Assembly (NCBI RefSeq): GCF_900103125.1
Contig: NZ_FNJV01000001.1
Span: forward strand, 62,001 to 126,000
Source: Mucilaginibacter sp. OK268
GTDB lineage: Bacteria; Bacteroidota; Bacteroidia; Sphingobacteriales; Sphingobacteriaceae
Reading direction: 5' to 3'
Length of the DNA: 64,000 bases
Below are positions 25,051 to 34,594 of this stretch, one piece after another. The first letter of the stretch is position 1. Each line of letters starts with the position of its first letter. The position numbers and the translations under genes are program-made. Under the pieces are notes generated by a model. It saw only the letters and a list, made by a program, of their open reading frames with translations. It did no database searches and was not told the origin of the DNA.

Positions 25051-26356
25051 AAGGCAATGTTGTAAAATTGATGCTTGGCGGGGTACCGGTTGCTGTACGG
25101 GTAAATGTTTGGTTGAGGGTTACGTAATTGGCAAAGAACCCTCCGTTTTGTAAATAGAAGTTGCTGTCCGAAATACCTCCGCCATAATCCATCCTTTGCT
25201 CATTATTGGCTGTAGCGTCGCCGTCAAAATAGGCGCTGGTTAGCTCGGTCCAGGTACCGGTTGAACTCTTTACCCACTGATTACCAAAATTTCCTTTACG
25301 GCCCAGGTAGCCGTTGGTATCCGTGAAATTCTCTACAAATGAATACAATCCTGTTAAATAGGTATTGGTAGATGGTCTTAACCAGGAGGTGATAAATTTC
25401 CAGGAACCAACTTCGGGAGCATAAAACCATGATGAAAAGGTAGTATTGCCAGAGGCATCGGGCACGGCTTCGGTCAAAAACTTATAGGTAGTGCCGGCTA
25501 CCCAGTTGTAATCCAGGTAAGCCTGGCCGCCTTCGCCTTCGCCGCTAAATGTTTGTACAACAACACCAGCACCTGCCCGTGTGCTGGTTGTGGTACCGCC
25601 GGTTGGGTTCCATACCGAAAACAGGATGCGGCGTTCGCTTGAGGAATTCACCTGCATCCCAAAATATCCCTGACTAAAGCCATTGGCCATAAAATAGGAA
25701 CCTACAGGATCCTGGCCTACAGGTACAGTAACTTCATTGTAAAACCATTGGGAATTGGCCGGTGCGGTATAACCCAGGTGAACCGAAGGCCCCCTGCGCG
25801 ACCAGTAAAAATTGGTGGAGTCATTAGCATACTGCACATTGGACGCCACTACCGGGCCGCTGATGATGAGGTCAGATACATCGGCATAATATCCGCCGGT
25901 TTTGCTTACCCCCTTAAAATCTACCCGCACATATCCCGGACTGGTAACATTCACCGTACCTACATTATAGGTGGTGAAGGCAGAGCCCGTCATGGATACG
26001 TTGAATGCCACGCCGTTAACGGTAAGCTTAATCACGCTGTTGCCGGATGCAACCTTGGCTTTTACTTTTACGGTTAAGGAACCGGTGTTGCCTAAGCGGA
26101 AATAGGCCGAGAAAATACTGTTAGGGTTGGTCCAGTTGGCCAGTGTGGTAGAGGTTACGGTTTCCACACCGCCCGAGGCCAGGGTGGTTACAAATGCATT
26201 ACCGCCCATTGAAACCCTAAGGGATGAGCCGCCGAGCGATTGTGTTTTGGCATCGGGAGTACTGTTAGTGGCTAAACTCTTTTGAGCATCCTTTTTACAA
26301 GAAAATAATGCAAGCATCATCAGGCACACCAGGTAGTGTAATTGGTTCTTTTTCAT
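25049..26356 (-). CDS. DUF3472/DUF5077-type lipoprotein
   Basis: The 435-residue lipoprotein (lipobox LALFSC, Cys20) has an N-terminal beta-sandwich (about 45-165) like DUF5077 and carbohydrate-binding modules. Residues about 175-420 match DUF3472 (SQWFYNEVTVPVGQDPVGSYFMANGF, ERRILFSVWNP, GEGEGGQAYLDYNW). DUF3472 proteins are surface or periplasmic proteins often found with glycan utilisation genes. No catalytic activity is established. The stop codon TAG (25051-25049) lies at the edge of a MITE-like element. Two CAAACGTTTG palindromes lie 80-350 bp upstream and may be operators. Confidence 0.8.
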   Translation of the reverse strand: MKKNQLHYLVCLMMLALFSCKKDAQKSLATNSTPDAKTQSLGGSSLRVSMGGNAFVTTLASGGVETVTSTTLANWTNPNSIFSAYFRLGNTGSLTVKVKAKVASGNSVIKLTVNGVAFNVSMTGSAFTTYNVGTVNVTSPGYVRVDFKGVSKTGGYYADVSDLIISGPVVASNVQYANDSTNFYWSRRGPSVHLGYTAPANSQWFYNEVTVPVGQDPVGSYFMANGFSQGYFGMQVNSSSERRILFSVWNPTGGTTTSTRAGAGVVVQTFSGEGEGGQAYLDYNWVAGTTYKFLTEAVPDASGNTTFSSWFYAPEVGSWKFITSWLRPSTNTYLTGLYSFVENFTDTNGYLGRKGNFGNQWVKSSTGTWTELTSAYFDGDATANNEQRMDYGGGISDSNFYLQNGGFFANYVTLNQTFTRTATGTPPSINFTTLP

Positions 26357-26439
26357 AATGTAAAGGTTTGTTAAAATTTTGTCGGTTAATTTTAACTTAA
26401 ATTATGAAATGGGTATTTAATCAGGTAGTTAAAGGCTAC

Positions 26440-26451
26440 GCAAACGTTTGC
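26440..26451. promoter_or_regulatory. Putative LacI-family operator GCAAACGTTTGC
   Basis: A 12-bp perfect palindrome with a central CG, the form bound by many LacI/GalR regulators. It lies 84 bp upstream of the DUF3472 lipoprotein start, and a second CAAACGTTTG occurs at 26690. Confidence 0.45.
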
Positions 26452-26689
26452 TAAAAATTTAACCTAAGGATAATTTTATGTGCTTTCGCGAGATATTAGC
26501 AAAATCATCTTTTGAAAATAGCAATGCTGACCAATGCCTTGCTAAAACGTGTTTTTAGTAAGCTGTGGGGATATCGGGTGGAATGGAAGTGTGTAATTTA
26601 ATAGTTCTCAAATACTTAGGAGGTATCTTTCTAAATGATTTTATCGATCATGTTTTATGAAACAGCACTTACAGTCATAAACCACAACA

Positions 26690-26699
26690 CAAACGTTTG
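26690..26699. promoter_or_regulatory. Second CAAACGTTTG palindrome
   Basis: A 10-bp perfect palindrome identical to the core of the 26440 site and 250 bp from it, in the same gap. The pair could support looping, which is an inference. Confidence 0.35.
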
Positions 26700-26832
26700 A
26701 AATTGTATTTCAGGCGGTTATGTGTCCGGAAGAAAGCAGGGCCCTGTGTATAATTAGCGAAAACTTTTTAAAGATAGGCCTGTCACTCTGAGCTCTGTCG
26801 AAGGGTAGAGCGCAGAAGCCTGCCCATCATGC

Positions 26833-27876
26833 TTAGTTTATTCCATCATTCAAAATTATCTGCTTATCACGAAGCGTATTGGCAAAAGCATCGTAATCAT
26901 CAATGTTCATTAATATGGTATCAAATTGCTTACCCGAACCATAAAGCTGATCAATTTGCACGGGTGTTTTAAAGCTAATAAGCAGGTTACCGCTTGTTTT
27001 AATTATGCCTCCTTTAAAATAAAGGCTTTCTGACTGATAATCGTTGGTGATTTTTTTGATGGAGTTGATATTGCTTAATTGGGTTTTGGCCCGCCAGCGT
27101 AATCCTGTTTGTAAAAGTAAATGCTCATCGCTTATCTGTACTTTTCGTTTTAGAATGGCCGATAGATCGGCAACAATGAAAACAACGCCATATAATGAAA
27201 GCATAGTAACAACTGTAGCTGCAATATGGTTCCATTTGAGTAGCAGTAAATGAATGGCTGTTACCTCAACAATTATGGCAACAACCAATATACACCAGAT
27301 GGCAATGTAACCAGCTTCTTTATGTATGCTAAAAGAAACGCTCTCCTGCAGGCCTGATCTTTCTTTGCGCCAGCATAATAAGCCGTATCTTAAAATAGCT
27401 AATTCAGATGCTATGATTTTTACCCCTAAAGAGTCGCCCAACGCATCGGCCATAGCCGACCGTAAATTATAAATAGGATCAGCCATGGTAGCCTGGTGAA
27501 CCTTGTAAAAAGTTATTAGCCCTTTTATTTTGGTAATGGCATAAATAAGAAAAAGCAATTCAGCCAGTGCTGTTAGTTTTCGCACCTGCAAAATATATTG
27601 TTGTTGATGTGCAGGCAGCACCAGATAAGCTATAACCGAACACAGGCTTATCACAATAAGCAGGTTTTTTGCCGATTTTTTAAAGGGTCTGATAACGATA
27701 AAATAATAGAATACCGGGAAAGTAATGATAAAATCGGCCAGTAAACCATTGGCCACTTTATCTTTAATGGTTGCCGGTACAGTATGAAGAATACACAACC
27801 CACCAGTAAAAATGAGCAAAGCGATTACCGTGATCAATATGATGTTCCGGTTTATTTTTACTGGATTCGTGGTCAT
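26833..27876 (-). CDS. Multipass membrane protein, unknown function
   Basis: The product of about 347 residues has roughly six hydrophobic helices (IILITVIALLIFTGGLCIL, GLLADFIITFPVFYYFIVI, LLIVISLCSVIAYLVL, and a pair near 205-255). A C-terminal hydrophilic domain of about 100 residues with short strands (SDEHLLLQTGLRWRAKTQL) resembles a membrane-associated PH-like fold. I do not recognise the family. The start at 27876 (MTTNPVK) gives a normal first helix. An upstream in-frame ATG at 27903 is possible. Confidence 0.65.
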   Translation of the reverse strand: MTTNPVKINRNIILITVIALLIFTGGLCILHTVPATIKDKVANGLLADFIITFPVFYYFIVIRPFKKSAKNLLIVISLCSVIAYLVLPAHQQQYILQVRKLTALAELLFLIYAITKIKGLITFYKVHQATMADPIYNLRSAMADALGDSLGVKIIASELAILRYGLLCWRKERSGLQESVSFSIHKEAGYIAIWCILVVAIIVEVTAIHLLLLKWNHIAATVVTMLSLYGVVFIVADLSAILKRKVQISDEHLLLQTGLRWRAKTQLSNINSIKKITNDYQSESLYFKGGIIKTSGNLLISFKTPVQIDQLYGSGKQFDTILMNIDDYDAFANTLRDKQIILNDGIN

Positions 27877-27991
27877 AATCAAAAATTTTCTAAATATAAA
27901 CATTTCCGACCCTTGGGGTTTCCAGAAAGGGGGGGTGAGAGTCCAAAGGAGTTGAGGCGCATGTGATCCCTTCCCCGGAGAGGAGTTTTTC

Positions 27992-28024
27992 AGACTTACG
28001 AAGTTTTCAAAACTTCGTAAGTCT
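27992..28024. terminator. 16-bp perfect palindrome (bidirectional 3'-end structure or repeat)
   Basis: AGACTTACGAAGTTTT-C-AAAACTTCGTAAGTCT. The one-base centre and full pairing make a very stable hairpin, 30 bp downstream of the C45-type hydrolase gene on the minus strand. It lacks a long T-run. Confidence 0.65.
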
Positions 28025-28054
28025 TATGATCAATATGTCTAAGGGGCATAGCTT

Positions 28055-29461
28055 TTACTTCGCCGAAAACAAGGTCCACGGATAAGCTTTCATATCCCGC
28101 AGGTATTTGGCCTGGTAATTATATTCCGGGTGTTGCTTAAAGAAGGGAGCGGCCAGAAAATCCGTTCCGCCGGGGTGACCCATGTGTGCCCATAGCTGCA
28201 TTTTGCTGGCCAGTGCTGTGCTGGTTACTTTACCCTGTACGGCACCCATCGGAAAGTAAGGTCCTTCGCTCCATTCGGGACAGCCTTTGGGGTCCTGGTC
28301 AATATGACCGTCGATAATGCAGCGGTTAAAGGCATTTTTGCCCTGCAAGGCGTCAAAAGTATCGCCCTCAATGATCTTTCCGTTTTCGGCATCCAGTTTG
28401 CCTTTATAATCCAGACACACCAGTTTTTCCATGCGGAGCTTGCGGGCATTGGGCGAATTGGTTTTGTCGTTCACATCAAAAGTGGTTTCTGTTTTGATCA
28501 GCGCCGGGTCGCTCGGAAAGTTGGAGCCTATCATAGCCGTATCTTTTGATCGCCATACTTTTACAGTTTTTAAGCCGAGCTCGAGTTTGGCCACCTCGTT
28601 GGTTTTGGTATCGCCAATAAGCCAGTCGTTGGCATAACCACCATTATTATCTGCACTCATGATCCTGATCACATCGTCGATACTTTTGCTGTATTGCGCG
28701 GCTTTGCGGGCACGCACAAATTCGGGGGTGCGGGTGGTATCAAAACCCTTAAAACCGGTAATGGTGGTTTCGGTAATCAATATGCCATTGTTGGTGATCA
28801 CAAAATCATCCCCGCTGTGGATAAAGCCCGGCGCGCAGTCCATTAATATATGGTTGCCTTTTTCAGGTACCACATCGGCTATCACATTCCAGCGTTCACC
28901 TATAATATAGTCTGTCCAGTTATTATGACCTATCACGATCTTGCCATCTTTGGTATAGCGGCCCGTAGCTATAAAGGCGCTGCAATTGCCGGGAGCTTTG
29001 TTATCGCCGCTGCCGGGTTTTATTTTATTCATGAGGCCGGGCACATAATATTGTGCCAGCTCAATGTTGGCATTCAGGGCGGTAATGTCAAGCGTATCAT
29101 ATTTAAGTCCGTGAGCTTGCAGGCCCTCGGCTATCCCGCGTATTTCATCCTGGTATTCCTTGTCAATCTTTTTCCATAAAAACCTGGCCGACGCGCTGCG
29201 GTAAAAGGCCCAGTCCTTTTTACTGCTGTAGGGCAGGTAATAGGCCATCACTTTAAGCAGAGTATCTATCTCCTTATATAATAGGTATCCGTGCTGATAG
29301 CCCATGTCGGCCGGTGAACCTTCTATATGCAGGTATACCCAGCCGTTTTTATCGGTCCGGCTGGCCTTGCCCATACGGTCATGTGGTTTGGTTTCGGGTT
29401 TACAGCTAAAAAGGAGAGAGCAGGTGAGCGCGATAGCAATGGTTAGGGTAGTGGCTTTCAT
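28055..29461 (-). CDS. C45-type / phospholipase B-like autoproteolytic hydrolase (lipoprotein)
   Basis: The 468-residue protein has a lipoprotein signal (LLFSC, Cys20). Its domain starts with EGSPADMGYQHGYL, typical of the C45/phospholipase-B-like Ntn hydrolase group. The probable nucleophile is C160 in GNCSAF. Autocleavage before that Cys would release the active enzyme. Later motifs VIGHNNWTDY, ILMDCAPGFIHSGDDFVITNNG and NGGYANDWLIGDTKTNE match the conserved core. Family members cleave amide bonds of acyl conjugates or remove fatty acids from phospholipids. The substrate here is unknown, and the enzyme would be periplasmic or membrane-anchored. Confidence 0.8.
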   Translation of the reverse strand: MKATTLTIAIALTCSLLFSCKPETKPHDRMGKASRTDKNGWVYLHIEGSPADMGYQHGYLLYKEIDTLLKVMAYYLPYSSKKDWAFYRSASARFLWKKIDKEYQDEIRGIAEGLQAHGLKYDTLDITALNANIELAQYYVPGLMNKIKPGSGDNKAPGNCSAFIATGRYTKDGKIVIGHNNWTDYIIGERWNVIADVVPEKGNHILMDCAPGFIHSGDDFVITNNGILITETTITGFKGFDTTRTPEFVRARKAAQYSKSIDDVIRIMSADNNGGYANDWLIGDTKTNEVAKLELGLKTVKVWRSKDTAMIGSNFPSDPALIKTETTFDVNDKTNSPNARKLRMEKLVCLDYKGKLDAENGKIIEGDTFDALQGKNAFNRCIIDGHIDQDPKGCPEWSEGPYFPMGAVQGKVTSTALASKMQLWAHMGHPGGTDFLAAPFFKQHPEYNYQAKYLRDMKAYPWTLFSAK

Positions 29462-29817
29462 GATCAGTAATAGTTTTTAAGGAAAGCTCAATTTAATAAA
29501 AGAATATTGAATTGCAGGACCTTAGGTGGTCAAAAGTTTAATTCTGCCAGATATTAACCCTGATCAAATAAACGTAGTGCATTTACAGTTAATATGAGCT
29601 TTACGCTGAGTTGTTATAAAACCAGATTTTGAAAAATTAAAATAGGGAGATTCCGATTTCAGGAATCTTTACCGATATGTTTTTTATCATTTCTGTATAA
29701 GGGCTAAAAATCATAATTTCGCGGCGCGTATTAAATACCTTAGACGCCAGTGAAATACCTGCAAAGCTCTTGTTAAAAACGTTTGTGGAAAAATATTAAA
29801 AAATAATTCACTAACTA
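29462..29817. other. Gene-free stretch before the ribosomal promoter
   Basis: AT-rich, with one small hairpin (GATTCC at 29649, GGAATC at 29662). I see no gene. It separates the divergent C45-type gene from the rplC promoter. Confidence 0.5.
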
Positions 29818-29848
29818 TTTGAGAGTTAATACAAAATTCCTATCTTTG
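29818..29848 (+). promoter_or_regulatory. Promoter of the rplC-rplQ operon
   Basis: TTTG (29818-29821), a 19-bp spacer and TATCTTTG (29841-29848) match the Bacteroidetes sigma-70-type consensus TTTG-N19-TAnnTTTG exactly. The predicted transcript starts about 70 bp before rplC. Confidence 0.85.
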
Positions 29849-29881
29849 CCGTCCCTTAAGGGGGAAATAATATGCCTTGAA

Positions 29882-29899
29882 CGAAGCCCTACTGCTTCG
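29882..29899 (+). promoter_or_regulatory. Leader hairpin before rplC
   Basis: CGAAGC-CCTACT-GCTTCG lies in the leader between promoter and rplC start. Ribosomal operons are often autoregulated by a ribosomal protein that binds its own leader. This short stem is a candidate site, without further evidence. Confidence 0.35.
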
Positions 29900-29922
29900 A
29901 TGGGCACAAACAAATTAAAGAA

Positions 29923-30540
29923 ATGTCAGGAATTATTGGTAAAAAAGTAGGAATGACCAGCATTTTCGACGAAACAGGGAAGAATATTCCCTGCACAGTA
30001 ATCGAAGCTGGCCCTTGCGTGGTAACACAAGTTAGGTCTGTTGATACAGACGGGTATGCTGCTGTACAGCTGGCATATGGCGACAAAAAGGAAAAAAACA
30101 CCTCAGGCCCATTAAAAGGTCACTTCCAAAAAGCAGGTACTGCTCCAAAGCGTAAACTTGTTGAATTCAAAACTTTCGAAGACGAAAAAAACTTAGGTGA
30201 CACTGTTACTGTAGAGATTTTTGCTGCGGGAGATTTTGTGGATGTGGTTGGTACCTCAAAAGGTAAAGGCTTTCAGGGTGTGGTAAAGCGTCACGGTTTT
30301 GGTGGTGTGGGTATGCAAACTCACGGTCAGCACAATCGTTTACGTGCGCCGGGTTCTTTGGGTGCGTCATCATGGCCATCTCGCGTATTTAAAGGTATGC
30401 GTATGGCGGGTCAAACCGGAAACGGCCGTGTTAAAGTTCAGAACTTACAAGTTGTGAAAGTTTATGCGGAGCAGAATCTGTTAGTTGTTAAAGGTTCCAT
30501 CCCAGGAGCTAAGGGTTCATTCGTAATAGTTGATAAATAA
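29923..30540 (+). CDS. rplC: 50S ribosomal protein L3
   Basis: The 205-residue product matches bacterial L3: the start [16 protein letters not shown] and the conserved loop [19 protein letters not shown], which reaches the peptidyl-transferase centre. First gene of the operon, 74 bp after the promoter. rpsJ, which usually precedes rplC, is absent. rplD follows after 1 bp. Confidence 0.97.
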   Translation: MSGIIGKKVGMTSIFDETGKNIPCTVIEAGPCVVTQVRSVDTDGYAAVQLAYGDKKEKNTSGPLKGHFQKAGTAPKRKLVEFKTFEDEKNLGDTVTVEIFAAGDFVDVVGTSKGKGFQGVVKRHGFGGVGMQTHGQHNRLRAPGSLGASSWPSRVFKGMRMAGQTGNGRVKVQNLQVVKVYAEQNLLVVKGSIPGAKGSFVIVDK

Positions 30541-30541
30541 G

Positions 30542-31174
30542 ATGGAAGTTAACGTATTAAACGTATCAGGTAAAGAAACAGGTGCCAAGGTGCAGCTTCC
30601 TGAGTCGGTATTCGGCATTGAACCCAACGATCACGCGATCTATCTTGATGTAAAGCAGTATTTAGCTAACCAGCGTCAGGGTACACACAAAGCAAAACAG
30701 CGTAACGAAATTGCAGGTTCAACCCGCAAATTATATAAACAAAAAGGTACAGGTGGTGCCCGTGCAGGTAGCGTAAAATCTCCGTTGTTTAACGGTGGTG
30801 GCCGCGTTTTCGGTCCGCAACCACGCGATTACAGCTTCAAGTTAAACAAGAAACTGAAATCACTGGCACGTAAATCAGCTTTATCATACAAAGCAAAAGA
30901 TAACAACATTTTAGTATTGGAAGATTTTAGTTTCGATAGCATCAAAACTAAAAACTACATTAAAATGGAAGCTGACCTGAATGTTACTAATGATAAAACA
31001 TTATTAGTAGTAGCAGGCGCTGAAAATAACAATGTGTATTTATCAAGCAGAAATCTGAAAAAAACAAAAGTTATTTCAGTTGAGCAGTTAAACACTTATG
31101 ATGTGTTAAATGCTGGCAAACTGTTATTAACTACAGGTGCTGTTAAAACTTTGGAGGAAGCATTAGCTAAGTAA
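30542..31174 (+). CDS. rplD: 50S ribosomal protein L4
   Basis: 210 residues from the ATG at 30542, which lies 1 bp after the rplC stop (an upstream in-frame ATG would overlap rplC). L4 motifs include [19 protein letters not shown] and [20 protein letters not shown], the loop that lines the peptide exit tunnel. In E. coli L4 autoregulates the S10 operon. Whether it does so here is unknown. Confidence 0.97.
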   Translation: MEVNVLNVSGKETGAKVQLPESVFGIEPNDHAIYLDVKQYLANQRQGTHKAKQRNEIAGSTRKLYKQKGTGGARAGSVKSPLFNGGGRVFGPQPRDYSFKLNKKLKSLARKSALSYKAKDNNILVLEDFSFDSIKTKNYIKMEADLNVTNDKTLLVVAGAENNNVYLSSRNLKKTKVISVEQLNTYDVLNAGKLLLTTGAVKTLEEALAK

Positions 31175-31176
31175 TT

Positions 31177-31467
31177 ATGGAAATTTTAAAGAAACCCCTA
31201 CTTACTGAAAAAGTAACTCAATTAACCGAGAAACTTAACCGTTATGCTTTCAAAGTTGATCACAGAGCAAACAAAATTCAGATTAAAGGCGCCATTGAGG
31301 CAATGTATGGTGTAAACGTTAAGGCGGTAAACACCATGAAATACGTCGGCAAACTTAAAACTCGCAACACTAAGGCAGGCGCCGTTTCAGGCCGTGCTGC
31401 AACTTACAAAAAAGCGATCATTACGTTGAAGGACGGTGAAACAATTGATTTTTACAGCAATATATAA
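31177..31467 (+). CDS. rplW: 50S ribosomal protein L23
   Basis: 96 residues, starting EILKKPLLTEKVTQL, with the L23 pattern RYAFKVDHRANKIQIKGAIE and the basic loop before the last strand. L23 sits at the tunnel exit, where signal recognition particle and trigger factor dock. 2 bp after rplD. Confidence 0.96.
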   Translation: MEILKKPLLTEKVTQLTEKLNRYAFKVDHRANKIQIKGAIEAMYGVNVKAVNTMKYVGKLKTRNTKAGAVSGRAATYKKAIITLKDGETIDFYSNI

Positions 31468-31474
31468 TTAAGAC

Positions 31475-32302
31475 ATGGCAGTAAAGAGATTTAAACCGGT
31501 TACTCCGGGTACCCGCTTCCGAGTTGATGTATCTAACTCAGATATTACAACAAACGTTCCTGAAAAATCGTTGGTTGTATCAGCCAACACAAGATCGGGC
31601 GGTCGTAACAACAGCGGTAAAATGACTATGCGCTACATGGGTGGTGGTCATAAACAAGCATATAGGTTAATTGATTTCAAACGTAATAAGTTTGATATCC
31701 CGGCAAAAGTTGCAACTATTGAGTATGATCCTAACCGTTCTGCACGTATAGCACTGTTACACTTTGTTGATGGTGAAAAACGATACATGATAGCTCCGGA
31801 AGGCTTAACAGTTGGTACGGTAGTTGTATCTGGCGAGAGTGCTGCTCCAGAGGTTGGTAATACCATGCCTTTGAAAAACATCCCGTTAGGTTCTATCATC
31901 CACAATATTGAGTTAAACCCAGGCCAGGGCGGTATCATTGCACGCAGTGCAGGTACTTATGCTCAGCTTTCAGCACGCGATGGTAAATATGCTATCATCA
32001 AATTGCCTTCAGGCGAAACCCGTATGATACTGTCAACTTGTTTGGCAACTATCGGTACCGTTTCAAATGGCGAAAAAGCAAACGCGGTGTTAGGTAAAGC
32101 AGGTCGCAAACGTTGGTTAGGCCGCAGGCCGCGTGTTCGTGGTGTAGCCATGAACCCGGTAGATCACCCTATGGGTGGTGGTGAGGGTAGAGCCTCAGGT
32201 GGTCATCCACGTTCACGTAAAGGTTTGTTAGCTAAAGGCTACAAAACTCGTGACAAGAAAAAAGGGTCGGATCGTTATATCATTGAAAGAAGGAAAAAAT
32301 AA
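31475..32302 (+). CDS. rplB: 50S ribosomal protein L2
   Basis: 275 residues with the L2 core: [20 protein letters not shown], the SH3-like domain, and the C-terminal [14 protein letters not shown] motif that holds the histidine near the peptidyl-transferase centre. Its stop overlaps the rpsS start by one base (TAATG). Confidence 0.97.
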   Translation: MAVKRFKPVTPGTRFRVDVSNSDITTNVPEKSLVVSANTRSGGRNNSGKMTMRYMGGGHKQAYRLIDFKRNKFDIPAKVATIEYDPNRSARIALLHFVDGEKRYMIAPEGLTVGTVVVSGESAAPEVGNTMPLKNIPLGSIIHNIELNPGQGGIIARSAGTYAQLSARDGKYAIIKLPSGETRMILSTCLATIGTVSNGEKANAVLGKAGRKRWLGRRPRVRGVAMNPVDHPMGGGEGRASGGHPRSRKGLLAKGYKTRDKKKGSDRYIIERRKK

Positions 32303-32568
32303 TGGCACGTTCAATTAAAAAAGGACCTTATATTGATCATAACCTGGAAAGAAAAGTTCTTACCTTGAATGAATCAAGCAAAAAATCAGTTGTAAAAACA
32401 TGGTCACGTCGTTCCATGATCTCTCCTGATTTCGTTGGTCATACATTCGCAGTACACAACGGTAACAAATTTATACCTGTGTATGTAACAGAAAACATGG
32501 TTGGTCACAAGTTGGGAGAATTTGCTCCAACCCGTACATTCCGCGGTCACGCAGAAAAGAAAAAATAA
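32302..32568 (+). CDS. rpsS: 30S ribosomal protein S19
   Basis: 88 residues, [18 protein letters not shown] to [15 protein letters not shown], the usual length. It lies in the 30S head and contacts the A-site tRNA. Its start overlaps the rplB stop by one base. Confidence 0.97.
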   Translation: MARSIKKGPYIDHNLERKVLTLNESSKKSVVKTWSRRSMISPDFVGHTFAVHNGNKFIPVYVTENMVGHKLGEFAPTRTFRGHAEKKK

Positions 32569-32574
32569 CAGGCA

Positions 32575-33003
32575 ATGGAAGCAACAACAAAAATCAAAAA
32601 GTCTGTATTGATCAGGCAACAAAAAGAAGCAGCAAAAGCCCAGGTTGGCGGTGCTTCAGTTGCTAAACTACAGGACTGTCCAACTTCACCACGCAAAATG
32701 CGTTTGGTGGTTGATCTTATCCGTGGCGTGAACGTTGAAAAAGCGTTGTACATATTAAAATATACTAACAAAGAAGCTGCTATTCGTGTAGAGAAACTTT
32801 TGTTATCAGCCATCAAAAACTGGGAAGCAAAAAACGAAGGCAAACGTGTTGAAGACAGCGCTTTATTTGTTAAAGAAGTTTCAGTAGGTGGCGGCCGTCA
32901 GCTAAAAAGGTTACGCCCTGCTCCGCAAGGAAGGGGATACCGTATACGCAAACGCTCAAACCATGTAACCCTTATTGTGGATAGTAAAAACGATAATAAT
33001 TAA
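32575..33003 (+). CDS. rplV: 50S ribosomal protein L22
   Basis: 142 residues. The L22 core starts near residue 25 ([22 protein letters not shown]) and ends in the tunnel hairpin [20 protein letters not shown] basic N-terminal extension of about 20 residues precedes the core, making it longer than the 110-residue E. coli protein, as in other Bacteroidetes. Confidence 0.96.
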   Translation: MEATTKIKKSVLIRQQKEAAKAQVGGASVAKLQDCPTSPRKMRLVVDLIRGVNVEKALYILKYTNKEAAIRVEKLLLSAIKNWEAKNEGKRVEDSALFVKEVSVGGGRQLKRLRPAPQGRGYRIRKRSNHVTLIVDSKNDNN

Positions 33004-33009
33004 TTTGAA

Positions 33010-33885
33010 ATGGGACAGAAAGCACATCCAATAGGTAACAGGTTAGGAATCATCAGAGGATGGGATTCTAATTGGTTCGGAGGTAACAACTACTCTGACA
33101 AATTAGTTGAAGACGAAAAGATCCGCAAATACCTTTCAGCTCGTATTGCTAAAGGTGGGGTATCAAAAGTAGTTATCGAACGCACATTAAAACGCATCAC
33201 TGTAACTATTCACACTGCCCGTCCGGGTATCGTGATCGGTAAAGGTGGTCAGGAAGTTGACAAGATCAAAGAAGAGTTGAAAAAACTTACCAAAAAGGAA
33301 GTTCAGATCAACATATTCGAGATCAAACGCCCTGAGCTTGATGCACAATTAGTGGCAGAAGGTATCGCAAAACAACTGGAAGCACGTATCTCTTTCCGCC
33401 GTGCCATGAAAACTACAATTGCTTCAACCATGAGAATGGGTGCTGAAGGAATCAAGATCATGACATCAGGCCGGTTAGGCGGTGCCGAGATGGCACGTAG
33501 CGAACAATATAAAGAAGGAAGAATTCCTTTGCACACATTCCGTGCTGATATTGACTACGCACTGGCAGAAGCCTTAACTACTTATGGTAAAATAGGTGTT
33601 AAAGTGTGGATCTGCAAAGGCGAAGTTTACGGAAAGCGTGACTTGTCTCCAAATATCGGCGGCACAAGCAGCAGCAGCGGTAAAGGTGGTCGTCCAGACG
33701 GTGCTCCGGCATTCGGCGGACGTGACAACCAACGCGGTGGCGAACGTGGCGGCGAGCGCAGAGGCGACAGGAAACCAGGTGGTGACCGCCGTGGTGGTGG
33801 AAACAACAACCGTGGTGGTGGTCAAGGTGGCAACCGTCCAGGTGGCCAAGGCGGCAATCGCCCGGGTGGTCCAGGAAAGAGATAA
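33010..33885 (+). CDS. rpsC: 30S ribosomal protein S3 with RGG-rich tail
   Basis: 291 residues. The two KH-like domains are intact ([33 protein letters not shown] KH motif, [19 protein letters not shown]). Core S3 ends near residue 210 ([11 protein letters not shown]). The remaining 80 residues are a low-complexity tail of Gly, Arg, Asn and Pro with repeated RGG and GGNRPGGQ units. E. coli S3 has 233 residues. Such tails bind RNA in other proteins. A 163-bp gap with a palindromic repeat follows before rplP. Confidence 0.96.
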   Translation: MGQKAHPIGNRLGIIRGWDSNWFGGNNYSDKLVEDEKIRKYLSARIAKGGVSKVVIERTLKRITVTIHTARPGIVIGKGGQEVDKIKEELKKLTKKEVQINIFEIKRPELDAQLVAEGIAKQLEARISFRRAMKTTIASTMRMGAEGIKIMTSGRLGGAEMARSEQYKEGRIPLHTFRADIDYALAEALTTYGKIGVKVWICKGEVYGKRDLSPNIGGTSSSSGKGGRPDGAPAFGGRDNQRGGERGGERRGDRKPGGDRRGGGNNNRGGGQGGNRPGGQGGNRPGGPGKR

Positions 33886-33892
33886 TAATAAC

Positions 33893-34036
33893 AGATGTGA
33901 GATTTGAGATGTTAGATATGAGAAATCATACAATCATCCCTTGATCGCAGCATATAGATAACAATTAATAAGATAAAAGATATTTGATAAGAGAGACTGA
34001 AAAAGTAAAATCTCACATCTCATATCTCATATCTCA
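33893..34036. repeat. Palindromic repeat in rpsC-rplP gap (copy 1)
   Basis: The left part (33893-33923, GATGTGAGATTTGAGATG...) and right part (34008-34036, TCTCACATCTCATATCTC...) are imperfect inverted copies. A 23-bp block at 33901-33923 recurs exactly at 44553-44575 in the rpoA-rplQ gap. Confidence 0.75.
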
Positions 34037-34048
34037 ATACTTAAGAAA

Positions 34049-34471
34049 ATGCTACAGCCAAAAAGAACGAAGTTCAGAAAGATGCAAAAAGGCAGGATGA
34101 AAGGTTTAGCCACCCGTGGTGCAGAACTTTCATTCGGATCTTTCGGTATAAAATCACTCGAAGCGGCCTGGATTACCAGCCGCCAGATCGAGGCTGCACG
34201 TATCGCTGTAACACGTTTTATGAAACGTGAAGGCCAGGTATGGATCAGGATATTCCCTGACAAGCCTGTAACCAAAAAACCAGCAGAGGTACGTATGGGT
34301 AAAGGTAAAGGTGCTCCAGAATACTGGGTTGCGGTAGTACGCCCCGGAAGGATCATTTTTGAAGCCGAAGGTGTACCATTGGACGTTGCTAAAGAGGCCT
34401 TACGCCTTGCAGCTCAAAAACTTCCGGTACAAACCAGATTTATAGTACGTAGAGATTACGTAGAAGCATAA
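34049..34471 (+). CDS. rplP: 50S ribosomal protein L16
   Basis: 140 residues with L16 hallmarks: [45 protein letters not shown], and the loop with R near position 80 ([20 protein letters not shown]). L16 positions the A- and P-site tRNAs. It is separated from rpmC by 123 bp. Confidence 0.97.
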   Translation: MLQPKRTKFRKMQKGRMKGLATRGAELSFGSFGIKSLEAAWITSRQIEAARIAVTRFMKREGQVWIRIFPDKPVTKKPAEVRMGKGKGAPEYWVAVVRPGRIIFEAEGVPLDVAKEALRLAAQKLPVQTRFIVRRDYVEA

Positions 34472-34594
34472 ACGGAAAGTTAGTTGAAAAGTTGTAAAGT
34501 TTTCATGTTGTGAAGTTAGATGCCGAACATTCACCCATCAAAAAAACAATACAGCGTTGAAACTGCGAACAACAACAACAAATAACAAAAGAAA

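Larger units (their letters stand above)
26357..26832. other. Gene-free upstream region of the DUF3472 gene
   Basis: It contains the two CAAACGTTTG palindromes listed separately and, near 26784-26815, a short TGTCACTCTGAG-type fragment like the dispersed palindromes elsewhere. I see no gene in it. Confidence 0.5.

Noticed and set aside
25049..26356. Glycoside hydrolase call for the DUF3472 lipoprotein
   Set aside because: It has beta-sandwich and DUF3472 parts that occur with glycan genes, but no catalytic motif that supports an enzyme call.
33596..33907. 103-codon open frame in the second frame of rpsC, and a 119-codon frame opposite
   Set aside because: Both lie over the Gly/Arg-rich tail of rpsC. 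The repetitive GGT/CGT codons leave other frames open by chance and give low-complexity Val/Thr-rich peptides.
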